Source of the DNA: Bradyrhizobium sp.
Lineage (GTDB): Bacteria; Pseudomonadota; Alphaproteobacteria; Rhizobiales; Xanthobacteraceae
Direction of reading: 5' to 3'
Assembly: GCA_025960445.1 (NCBI GenBank)
Contig: JAICIT010000039.1
Coordinates: forward strand, 1 to 10,893
DNA length: 10,893 nucleotides
In this document: one piece after another, positions 1-6,716 of the stretch
How positions within the stretch are numbered: position 1 is the stretch's first letter
How the letters are laid out: every line of letters starts with the position of its first letter
The notes under the pieces: generated by a model
What the model saw: only the letters and a program-made list of their open reading frames with translations
Databases searched by the model: none
Told to the model about the DNA's origin: nothing
Program-made: the position numbers and the translations under genes

Positions 1-1041
1 GGGACCATAGCCCGGGATCGTCTCGAGCATTTCGTTCGGCATCGCCCATAGTCCCGCCGGGGCGGGCAGCATGGTGCCGCCGATATCCGCCTGGCCTTCG
101 AACAGAATCGAGATGAACGCCTTGCGATCGAGCGCCAGCGCCAGCGCGCGGCGAATATCAAGATTGTCGAACGGCGGCGAGGACGAGTTGACGATGATGT
201 TGGTGCTGACGTTGTTGGGTGCAACGACGCAGATGGCCTTCGGGTCCTGGGTCTTGACATCCTTCAGGAGTGGAATCGAGACCTCGGTCGGGAACGTCAT
301 GTCGAATTTCCCGGCGACAAACGCGAGAATGGCGGTCGAGCGATTGGGGATGATGGTGAACTCGATGCCGTCGAGATGTGGCAGGCCCTTTTTCCAGTAG
401 TCCGGGTTGCGAGTGAGCTTGATCGACTCGTTGGCCTTGAATTCAACGAATTTGAACGGACCGGTGCCGATCGGGTGGGTGCGCATTTCCGCCGGTGAAA
501 CATGGCAGGGATAAATCGGCGTGTAGCCTGAGGCGAGCAGCGCCAACAGCGCCGGCTGAGGTCGCTTCAGGTTGAACGCAACCTCGTAATCGCCTTTAGG
601 GACGACGTCGACGACTTCCTCATACCAGGACTTGCGTGGATTCTTGCGGAACTTCTGCTGCGATTTTCCCATCAGCATGTCGAAGGTGCATTTGACATCA
701 TTGGCCGTAAACGGCTTGCCGTCGTGCCACTTGACGCCTTGTCGCAACTTGAAGCTCAGCGACTTTTTGTCGCTGCTCCACGCCCAGCTCTCCGCGAGAT
801 CGGGGACGATCGTGTCAATGCTGTTTTGAGCCACGTCCTGTTTGTAGATGACGAGGTTATTGAAAACCGGCATGAAGGGGACGTTGGTCGAGTAGGTCGC
901 CTCTTCGTGGATCGAGGCGCTGCCGGGGCTGTCCCGGTGATAGATCCGGAAAATGCCGCCCTGCTTCTCCGCCGCTTGTGCGACTCCGGAGACTGCCAGC
1001 GCCGCCAATGCGACAACGGCAAGCGCCTGAACGCTCCCCAT
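1..1041 (-). CDS. ABC transporter substrate-binding protein, family 5 (peptide/opine type), C-terminus cut by window edge
   Basis: The frame is open from the ATG at 1041 to the window edge, giving 347 residues of a protein whose family is usually 500-550 long. The N-terminus is a Sec signal peptide: a hydrophobic, Ala/Val/Leu-rich stretch ending in AQA, so cleavage is likely after residue 23. The mature part has SBP_bac_5 hallmarks: a PDLAESW block, then LRQGVKWHDGKPFTANDVK, a GTGPFKF motif, a TRNPDYW motif, and LDIRRALALALDRKAF near the visible end. The start is well supported by GGGAGGT at 1047-1053, 5 nt upstream. Family members deliver peptides, opines, nickel, glycosides or other solutes to Dpp/Opp-type permeases; the substrate cannot be read here. 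It lies 171 nt downstream of the BKACE gene on the same strand, so it could be the operon's last part or the first gene of a separate transporter operon continuing to the left. Family call is firm; substrate unknown. Confidence 0.93.
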   Translation of the reverse strand, partial: MGSVQALAVVALAALAVSGVAQAAEKQGGIFRIYHRDSPGSASIHEEATYSTNVPFMPVFNNLVIYKQDVAQNSIDTIVPDLAESWAWSSDKKSLSFKLRQGVKWHDGKPFTANDVKCTFDMLMGKSQQKFRKNPRKSWYEEVVDVVPKGDYEVAFNLKRPQPALLALLASGYTPIYPCHVSPAEMRTHPIGTGPFKFVEFKANESIKLTRNPDYWKKGLPHLDGIEFTIIPNRSTAILAFVAGKFDMTFPTEVSIPLLKDVKTQDPKAICVVAPNNVSTNIIVNSSSPPFDNLDIRRALALALDRKAFISILFEGQADIGGTMLPAPAGLWAMPNEMLETIPGYGP

Positions 1042-1180
1042 GCCTTACCTCCCTCGATAGTTTTGCCCTCATCTCGGGCCGATTTTCTCAAACGATATCA
1101 TGGCGCGGCACCGGCGCAACCGGCAACGGCGGCGTCGGTATTGGTACTTCGGACTATTGCGAATGTTGCCGACCGCCGAT

Positions 1181-1198
1181 CTCAACGGCGCTGTTGAG
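1181..1198 (-). other. small hairpin downstream of the BKACE gene
   Basis: On the minus strand the transcript can form a perfect 6-bp stem (CTCAAC/GTTGAG, loop AGCGCC) starting 15 nt after the BKACE stop codon. An alternative stem, CGCCG (1174-1178) with CGGCG (1186-1190), overlaps it and is mutually exclusive. No U-tract follows, so it is not a convincing intrinsic terminator. It could protect the 3' end or mark the junction between the catabolic genes and the family 5 binding-protein gene. The rest of 1042-1212 shows only the binding-protein gene's ribosome-binding site. Confidence 0.3.
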
Positions 1199-1212
1199 CG
1201 CTCCCGAGCCTC

Positions 1213-2136
1213 TCAGACTTCCAGCTTGTCGCCGCCCTTGAGATGGAGAATCTCGCGGGCTTCATCGGAGCTGGCCACTTCCAGGCCCAGACCCTCGATG
1301 ATCTTGCGGGCGAGCTGCACTTGCTCCGCGTTTGATGCTGCCATCCGGCCGGGTGCCGCCCAAAGCGAGTCTTCGAGCCCGACCCGGACGTTTCCGCCCA
1401 TTGCCGCCGCCATCGCCGCAATCGGCAATTGATTGCGGCCAGCGCCGAGCACCGACCAGACCATCTTGTCGCCGAACAGTCGCTCGGCGGTGCGCTTCAT
1501 GTGAAGCACGTCTTCCGGATGCGCGCCGGTGCCGCCCTGCAGTCCAAAAACGGTCTGCACAAACAGCGGCGGCTTCACCATGCCCCGTTCCAGAAAGTAG
1601 TTGAGATTATAGAGGTGAGCGGTGTCGTAGCATTCGAACTCAAATCGGGTGCCGGTCTCCGACAGCGTCTTCAGCACGTATTCGATATCCTGGAATGTAT
1701 TGCGGAAGACAATGTCCTTGTTCTCCAGATGCTTGCGCTCCCAGTCGTGCTCGAATTTCTTGAATCGATTCAACATGCCAAAGAATGCGAAATTCATCGA
1801 GCCCATGTTGAGCGAAGCGACTTCCGGTTTGTAGACCGCGGCGGGACGGACGCGCTCGTCAACAGTCATCGTCGGCGCGCCGCCGGTGGTGAGATTGACG
1901 ACGCAATTCGAGCGCTGCTTGATGATCTTCAGAAAAGGCGCAAAGGCTTCCGGGCTCTGGTCGGGCTGACCGGTCTTCGGATTGCGTGCATGCAGATGCA
2001 CGATCGCCGCGCCGGCTTCAGCGGCGTCGACGGCGGCATCCGCGATTTCCTGCGGCGTCACCGGCAGCGCCTTCGACATGGAAGGGGTGTGGATCGCGCC
2101 GGTCACGGCACAGGTGATGATGACTTTCCGACTCAT
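1213..2136 (-). CDS. beta-keto acid cleavage enzyme (BKACE, DUF849 family)
   Basis: A 307-residue protein, normal for the family, whose prototype Kce converts 3-keto-5-aminohexanoate plus acetyl-CoA to 3-aminobutyryl-CoA plus acetoacetate. Conserved BKACE blocks are visible: KVIITCAVTGAIHTP at the N-terminus, HLHAR at 47-51, NLTTGG at 81-86, and RVGLED at 251-256. His47, His49 and Glu255 match the zinc ligands of Kce; Arg251 and Asp256 match its catalytic Arg and Asp. The ATG at 2136 is preferred because MSRKVIITCA is the usual N-terminus; an in-frame ATG at 2211 would add 25 unrelated residues overlapping the upstream gene. The only Shine-Dalgarno-like sequence is weak. It lies 34 nt downstream of the hydroxyacid dehydrogenase gene, the arrangement known for carnitine degradation. 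BKACE substrates vary widely and specificity cannot be assigned by eye. The family and chemistry are secure; the substrate is not known. Confidence 0.93.
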   Translation of the reverse strand: MSRKVIITCAVTGAIHTPSMSKALPVTPQEIADAAVDAAEAGAAIVHLHARNPKTGQPDQSPEAFAPFLKIIKQRSNCVVNLTTGGAPTMTVDERVRPAAVYKPEVASLNMGSMNFAFFGMLNRFKKFEHDWERKHLENKDIVFRNTFQDIEYVLKTLSETGTRFEFECYDTAHLYNLNYFLERGMVKPPLFVQTVFGLQGGTGAHPEDVLHMKRTAERLFGDKMVWSVLGAGRNQLPIAAMAAAMGGNVRVGLEDSLWAAPGRMAASNAEQVQLARKIIEGLGLEVASSDEAREILHLKGGDKLEV

Positions 2137-2170
2137 GATTTGCTCACTTTCTGCACGTCCATAATTCCGA

Positions 2171-3112
2171 TCACTTGCTTTGCGCTGCCTTGTGCGCGGC
2201 CAGCGCCGCAAGCCGCTCGTTGCGCCGTTGCGTCAGCATTGCTATGCGGTCCGTCGTTGGCCGATGCGGCCAATCGGCAATCACCCGGTCCACATTGGGA
2301 CTCTGGTAAACTTCGGGACCCGCAGAGTTCGAGGCAAGTTCCTTGTAGAAGCCGGTGTAACGCGCGCAATAATCCGGTATGCCACCCGGCGCATTCAGCT
2401 CGATCGTCTCGAACGGCCCAAGAAACGACCAGCGCAGCCCGAGCCCATCCTTTACGGTGTGGTCGAGATCCTCCGCCGAGATGTAACCTTCGCCGACCAG
2501 CCGGAAAGCCTCGGCCAGCAGCGCGCCCTGCAGCCGGTTCAAAACAAAGCCGTTGATCTCGCGATTGACAGTGACCGGCACCTGTCCGATTTCACGATAG
2601 ATCTTCGTTGCGCGATCGATCGCATCGGGCGAAGTCCACGGCGCCCCGCACAGCTCCACCAGTGGCACCAGATGCGGCGGGTTCACGGGATGACCGACCA
2701 GGCAACGCGAGCGGCCCGGGAGCGCTTCGGTGAAGCGCGATGCCACGATCGCGGATGTGGACGAAACCAGGAGCGCGTCGGGCGGAGCGTGCCTGTCAAG
2801 CTGCGCGAAGATCGCCTGCTTTTCCTCGACCACCTCCGGTCCATTTTCCTGCACGAACTCAACGTCGCTCACGGCCTGTTCAAGGCTGGTCGCGGTGGAT
2901 ATCCGCGCGGCAGCTCCATCCGGATCGTCGGCCAAGCCATGACGCGCGAGCGCGTGCAATTCGTCGCGGATCAGGGAGGGCGCGGCTTGAAGGGAGAGAA
3001 TGTGTGGATCGGTCAACCGCACATTCCAGCCGGCCCGGGCAAAGATCACGGCCCAGGCGCGCCCAATCAGACCCGCGCCGACGATGGCTACGTTACGTTG
3101 ACTGGTTGTCAT
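2171..3112 (-). CDS. NAD-dependent 3-hydroxyacyl-CoA dehydrogenase-family enzyme, lambda-crystallin/L-gulonate 3-dehydrogenase type
   Basis: A 313-residue protein. The N-terminal Rossmann domain has VAIVGAGLIGRAW (Gly12, Gly14, Gly17) and Asp35 at the end of the second strand, indicating NAD rather than NADP. The active site follows the HAD family: Ser120 (SSTS), His141 (GHPVNPP), Glu153 and Asn192 (VLNRL), with spacings close to human HAD. The C-terminal domain carries GLGLRWSFLGPFETIELN and then a DYCARY motif, which resembles mammalian lambda-crystallin (CRYL1, L-gulonate 3-dehydrogenase) more than bacterial carnitine dehydrogenase. It probably oxidises the 3-hydroxyl of a free carboxylic acid, giving a beta-keto acid for the BKACE 34 nt downstream. 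It follows the transporter fusion gene by 19 nt, so co-transcription with uptake is likely. L-gulonate or another sugar acid, a 3-hydroxy acid, or a carnitine analogue are all possible substrates. Cytoplasmic. Confidence 0.88.
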   Translation of the reverse strand: MTTSQRNVAIVGAGLIGRAWAVIFARAGWNVRLTDPHILSLQAAPSLIRDELHALARHGLADDPDGAAARISTATSLEQAVSDVEFVQENGPEVVEEKQAIFAQLDRHAPPDALLVSSTSAIVASRFTEALPGRSRCLVGHPVNPPHLVPLVELCGAPWTSPDAIDRATKIYREIGQVPVTVNREINGFVLNRLQGALLAEAFRLVGEGYISAEDLDHTVKDGLGLRWSFLGPFETIELNAPGGIPDYCARYTGFYKELASNSAGPEVYQSPNVDRVIADWPHRPTTDRIAMLTQRRNERLAALAAHKAAQSK

Positions 3113-3131
3113 TTGCTTTTCTCACGAGTCC

Positions 3132-5651
3132 TCACAGCCAAAGCACCTTACGGCGCAGATCGAGGTCCTCCCGCAAAGCTTTGGAGGGTCCCTGGTGAAT
3201 GACCCGGCCGCGCTCGAGCGCTACCGTCGTGTCCGACAGGGCCAGCGCCAGGTCGAGATTGTGATCGACGATGATAATGGCGATTTCCTTCCGCAGCCGG
3301 TCGAAGGTCTCGAACAATTGCTCGACCACGGTCGGTGCAAGGCCCTCGAATGGTTCATCGAGCAGCAAGACGCGCACATCACCGGACAAAGCGCGCGCAA
3401 CCGCGACCATCTGCTGCTCGCCGCCGGAAAGATAATCCGCCGGACTGTCCAGGCGCTCGCGAATGCGCGGGAAATATTCGTAGATCCGCTCCCGCGTCCA
3501 GTGAACGCCGTTGCCGGTCTGGCGCTTCAGGCCGCCGAGTTCGAGATTGTGCTCGACGCTCATGCCAGCGAACAGGCCGCGGCCCTGCGGCACATAGCCG
3601 ATACCGAGACGCGCAGCTTGCGCCGACGAAAGCCCTATCAATTCGCTCTCGGCAAGCTTGATCGACCCGCTCGATGCCGGTGCGATCCCGACCAGCGTTT
3701 TCAACAGCGTCGATTTGCCGGCGCCATTGCGGCCCAGCAACGCGATGATTTCGTTTTCATGCAACGTGAAGCTGACATCGTTGAGGATGTGGCTCTTGCC
3801 GTAAAAAGTGTCGATATGGCTCGCGGCCAGCAGCGAATTCAACCGCGCGGCGGTTTCGCGCGGTCGCGCGGCGATCTCGGTCGCGCCGGAGCCGATATAG
3901 ACTTCCTGCACCTTGGCGCTGGATCGCGCATCCTCGACTGACCCGTCCAGCAGCACGCGGCCTTCGTTCATGACGGTGATCTGATCGGCGAGTTGAAACA
4001 CCCGGTCGATGTCGTGTTCGACCAACAGCACCGGCAGATCAGAGGAAATGCGTTTGATGATGGCGCCGATGCGTTCACGCTCGGCGGCGGCGAGGCCTGC
4101 GAGCGGCTCGTCAAGCAGCAGCACGCGCGGCGCGGTAGCGAGCGCGACACCCATATCGAGCAGGCGCTGGCCGCCATATGACAGCATGCCCGCCTCGGCC
4201 TTTTCGATGCCAGCCAGCCCAAGATAGCGAATGACGGCATCGGTTTCGGAATTGATCGCTTGAATCGACAATGCGTTGGTAAGCGGATCGAAGCGGCGCG
4301 GATGGCGCGCCTGCACTGCAAGCCGGATGTTTTCGCCGACGCTCAGGGCAGGAAACAGGTTGGTAATCTGGAACGACCGGCCGATCCCGGCGCGCGCGAT
4401 CTCCTCCGGCGTGTGTCCGGCGATCGACTTGCCCATCAGCGATACCGTGCCCTCGTCGGGCGGGAACATCCCGGATAGCAGATTGAAGGCGGTAGTCTTC
4501 CCGGCGCCGTTGGGGCCGATCAGCGCGTGCAGCGTGCGGTCCGCGATCGAAATATCGATGCCCTGGACCGCGCGGATGCCGCCAAAGCTCTTGACGATAT
4601 GCCGCGCCGCAAGCACCGAGCGCTCGACGTGAGATTTCGGACGCAGGAATTCCGGCAGCGGTAGCACTTCGATGCGGCGGGCCGACATCGCGGCATCCTC
4701 AACCATCTTCTTGCGGAATGGCGCGATCAGCCGCTGGCCTACTCCGACCAGGCCGGTCGGTGAGAACACGATGAAGGCGACGAACACGAGGCCGAACCAG
4801 AACAGCCAGTTCTCGGTGTAGATGCCCAGAAATTCGCGAAACAAGATAAAGAACAACGCGCCAAGCGCCGGGCCGAGGAAACTGCGCATCCCGCCGATGA
4901 CAACCATCGCCAGCAGATCGCCTGAGAATGAGACCGAAATCGGATCGGCCGAAGTCATGCGATTTTGATAAAGCAGCAGGATGCCGGCGAGCCCGGTGAT
5001 GGCCGCTGACAAAACGAATGCCGTGAGCTTGTAACGATCGGTGGGATAGCCAAGAAAGCGGGCACGCTGCTCGTTCTCGCGGATCGCCACCAATACGCTG
5101 CCGACGCTCGAATTGTGGAAGCGCCATAGCAGCACGAGTACGGCAAACGCGATCGCTGCCACCAGCCAGTAATAGGCGGTCGAGGATTCCAGGTTGAACC
5201 CGAGCAGCGTCGGCCGGGTGATGCCGCCAAGCCCGTTCTCGCCGCCGGTGACTTCGGTCCAGCGAAACGATACCGCGTAAAGCATCGCCGCCAGCGCGAG
5301 CGTCAGCAGCGAAAAATACACACCGCGACGGCGCAGGATCAGAAAGCCAAATGCCGCGGCAATCACCGCGACGATCAAAACGCCCGCAATGGTCGGGCCG
5401 AAAAACGAGTCGTGCATGAGGTTGCGCTGGATCAGCGCCGCCGCATAGGCCGCAAGTCCAAACCACGCGCCGTGACCGAACGAGACCAGGCCGGTGTGAC
5501 CGACCAGAATGTTCAGGGCCATGCAAGCCATCGCATAGACCACGACTTCGGTAGCCGAGGTCATGGTGAGCCCGAGCGCGAGCAGCACCGGCGGCAGCAC
5601 GATCAATGCTAACCCTGCTATGAGCGGCGGAACGGGCAGGCGCTTCAACAT
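3132..5651 (-). CDS. fused branched-chain amino acid-type ABC transporter: LivM-like permease + LivG-like ATPase + LivF-like ATPase
   Basis: One uninterrupted 839-residue frame joins three normally separate subunits. Residues 1 to about 310 are a LivM-like inner-membrane permease with roughly eight to nine hydrophobic segments and the coupling motif RENEQRARFLGYPTDRYKL near 191. After a linker, residues about 345-590 are a LivG-like ATPase: Walker A GPNGAGKTT at 379-387, signature LSYGGQ at 490-495, Walker B LLLDEP at 511-516, switch His546. After a second linker, residues about 605-839 are a LivF-like ATPase: Walker A GRNGAGKST at 640-648, Q-loop Gln689, signature LSGGE at 741-745, Walker B LLLDEP at 762-767, switch His797. 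Both sites look catalytically intact, though the first signature has Gly where LivG proteins usually have Gln or Glu. The LivH-like partner is 12 nt upstream and the dehydrogenase 19 nt downstream. HAAT transporters import amino acids, amides, urea and aromatic or other carboxylic acids, so substrate is inferred only from neighbours. Confidence 0.94.
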   Translation of the reverse strand: MLKRLPVPPLIAGLALIVLPPVLLALGLTMTSATEVVVYAMACMALNILVGHTGLVSFGHGAWFGLAAYAAALIQRNLMHDSFFGPTIAGVLIVAVIAAAFGFLILRRRGVYFSLLTLALAAMLYAVSFRWTEVTGGENGLGGITRPTLLGFNLESSTAYYWLVAAIAFAVLVLLWRFHNSSVGSVLVAIRENEQRARFLGYPTDRYKLTAFVLSAAITGLAGILLLYQNRMTSADPISVSFSGDLLAMVVIGGMRSFLGPALGALFFILFREFLGIYTENWLFWFGLVFVAFIVFSPTGLVGVGQRLIAPFRKKMVEDAAMSARRIEVLPLPEFLRPKSHVERSVLAARHIVKSFGGIRAVQGIDISIADRTLHALIGPNGAGKTTAFNLLSGMFPPDEGTVSLMGKSIAGHTPEEIARAGIGRSFQITNLFPALSVGENIRLAVQARHPRRFDPLTNALSIQAINSETDAVIRYLGLAGIEKAEAGMLSYGGQRLLDMGVALATAPRVLLLDEPLAGLAAAERERIGAIIKRISSDLPVLLVEHDIDRVFQLADQITVMNEGRVLLDGSVEDARSSAKVQEVYIGSGATEIAARPRETAARLNSLLAASHIDTFYGKSHILNDVSFTLHENEIIALLGRNGAGKSTLLKTLVGIAPASSGSIKLAESELIGLSSAQAARLGIGYVPQGRGLFAGMSVEHNLELGGLKRQTGNGVHWTRERIYEYFPRIRERLDSPADYLSGGEQQMVAVARALSGDVRVLLLDEPFEGLAPTVVEQLFETFDRLRKEIAIIIVDHNLDLALALSDTTVALERGRVIHQGPSKALREDLDLRRKVLWL

Positions 5652-5663
5652 GTCAGGGGCGCC

Positions 5664-6542
5664 TCACTCGAACCGCAGGATGCGCTCGCCAAACAGGCCG
5701 CGTGGCCGGAACAGCAGCACTAACAGCATCAGAAGATAGATCGCCGCGGTCGAGGCCGCCGAATAGCCGATGCCAACCATGACGCCCTTGACAAGGCCGA
5801 CCAGGAGCGCCGCGACCACCACGCCCCAGAACGATCCGAGGCCGCCGATCACAACGACCACGAAGGCGGGTGTGATGATCTCCTGACCCATGGCCGGGTG
5901 AATGGAATAGATCGGCGCGAGCAGCACGCCGGCAAGACCCGCCAGTCCGATTCCGAGCGCGGCCACCGCGGACATATACGGCTGCAGCGAAATGCCGAGC
6001 GCGCCGACCATGTCAGGGTTCTGCACGCCCGCGCGCACCACGCGGCCGAACGAGGTTCTTTGCAGAAGCAGCCAGAGGCCGGCAATGCAGGTTGCGGCGA
6101 TGCCGAGCAGGACCACGCGATAGAACGAGTAAATGAATCCGCCCAGCGCAACTTGTCCGCGCAGCCACGGCGGTATCGAATAGGACAGGGGTGGCGCACC
6201 GAAGATCATCCGAAGCACTTGCTCGGCGACCATCGCGAGCCCAAAGGTCATCAACAATGAGAGGATCGGATCGGAGCGATAGAAACGCCGGAACAGCGTG
6301 CGCTCGATCACAACTCCCAATAGAGCCACCGCGACGGGCGCCGCGACAAAGGCACCCCCGAATCCCAAATAGGGAGAAATCACCAGCGTGAGATAGGCGC
6401 CGATGGCATAAAACGCGCCATGGGCAAGATTAACGATGCCGCCAAGCGAGAAGATCAGCGACAACCCAAGCGCTATGAGGAGGTAATAGACCCCATCAAG
6501 CAGGCCATTGAGGATCTGTTGCGCTAGCAAGATGGCGGACAT
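5664..6542 (-). CDS. LivH-like branched-chain amino acid-type ABC transporter permease
   Basis: A 292-residue hydrophobic protein with about eight membrane segments. It shows the LivH pattern: LLIALGLSLIFSLGGIVNLAH in the first third (key motif NLAHGAFYAIGAY), RRFYRSDPILSLL, then GLAGLAGVLLAPI and a GGLGSFWG loop near the C-terminus. It should form the transmembrane pore together with the LivM domain of the fusion protein encoded 12 nt downstream. The ATG at 6542 gives the expected short N-terminus (MSAILLAQQILNGL), with a GGAG-like sequence upstream. A 174-nt gap separates it from the substrate-binding protein gene upstream; that gap holds a hairpin just after the binding-protein stop codon, and otherwise nothing I can identify. 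Assignment is firm at family level; the transported substrate is not shown by this sequence. Confidence 0.94.
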   Translation of the reverse strand: MSAILLAQQILNGLLDGVYYLLIALGLSLIFSLGGIVNLAHGAFYAIGAYLTLVISPYLGFGGAFVAAPVAVALLGVVIERTLFRRFYRSDPILSLLMTFGLAMVAEQVLRMIFGAPPLSYSIPPWLRGQVALGGFIYSFYRVVLLGIAATCIAGLWLLLQRTSFGRVVRAGVQNPDMVGALGISLQPYMSAVAALGIGLAGLAGVLLAPIYSIHPAMGQEIITPAFVVVVIGGLGSFWGVVVAALLVGLVKGVMVGIGYSAASTAAIYLLMLLVLLFRPRGLFGERILRFE

Positions 6543-6682
6543 GGCTCAGGCTCCGCGACTGACGCGGGCTAGCGCGCCAGGGTGAGTACGGATAAAGACC
6601 GTATTGGAACGGCGAGGAGAAATTGCGTCTCTCCGACAAATCCGGAAAGACGCCTTCTTGTCAAACGTGAGTACCGAAACCG

Positions 6683-6712
6683 AGCTCTACTTTCGCGAAC
6701 GCGCGACGAGCT
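6683..6712 (-). other. two-tier hairpin between the substrate-binding protein gene and the permease gene
   Basis: Starting about 5 nt beyond the binding-protein stop codon on the minus strand, an outer 5-bp stem (AGCTC at 6683-6687 with GAGCT at 6708-6712) encloses an inner 5-bp stem (TCGCG at 6693-6697 with CGCGA at 6702-6706, loop of 4 nt). No U-run follows, so complete termination is unlikely. Hairpins in this place often protect upstream mRNA or partly end transcription, making the periplasmic binding protein more abundant than its membrane partners. The role here is inference. Confidence 0.4.
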
Positions 6713-6716
6713 TCGA

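Noticed and set aside
1429..2556. Plus-strand open frame of 375 codons across the BKACE and dehydrogenase genes
   Set aside because: It spans two real minus-strand genes and their spacer, with no recognisable domain.
2171..3112. Reading the dehydrogenase as carnitine 3-dehydrogenase because of the adjacent BKACE
   Set aside because: The GPFETIELN and DYCARY region matches the lambda-crystallin/gulonate dehydrogenase type, and there is no thioesterase domain or gene; the carnitine link cannot be supported from this sequence.
2180..3202. Plus-strand open frame of 340 codons opposite the hydroxyacid dehydrogenase gene
   Set aside because: Shadow of the real gene; the minus strand carries the complete Rossmann and HAD motifs, and the plus translation is low-complexity and Arg-rich.
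4699..5526. Second minus-strand frame of 275 codons inside the LivM part of the fusion
   Set aside because: Out of frame with the permease coding sequence; translation is Arg/His/Pro-rich with no membrane segments.
6616..6634. Second small stem (GGAGA/TCTCC, 9-nt loop) in the gap before the permease gene
   Set aside because: Only 5 bp with a large loop; expected by chance in a stretch of this size.
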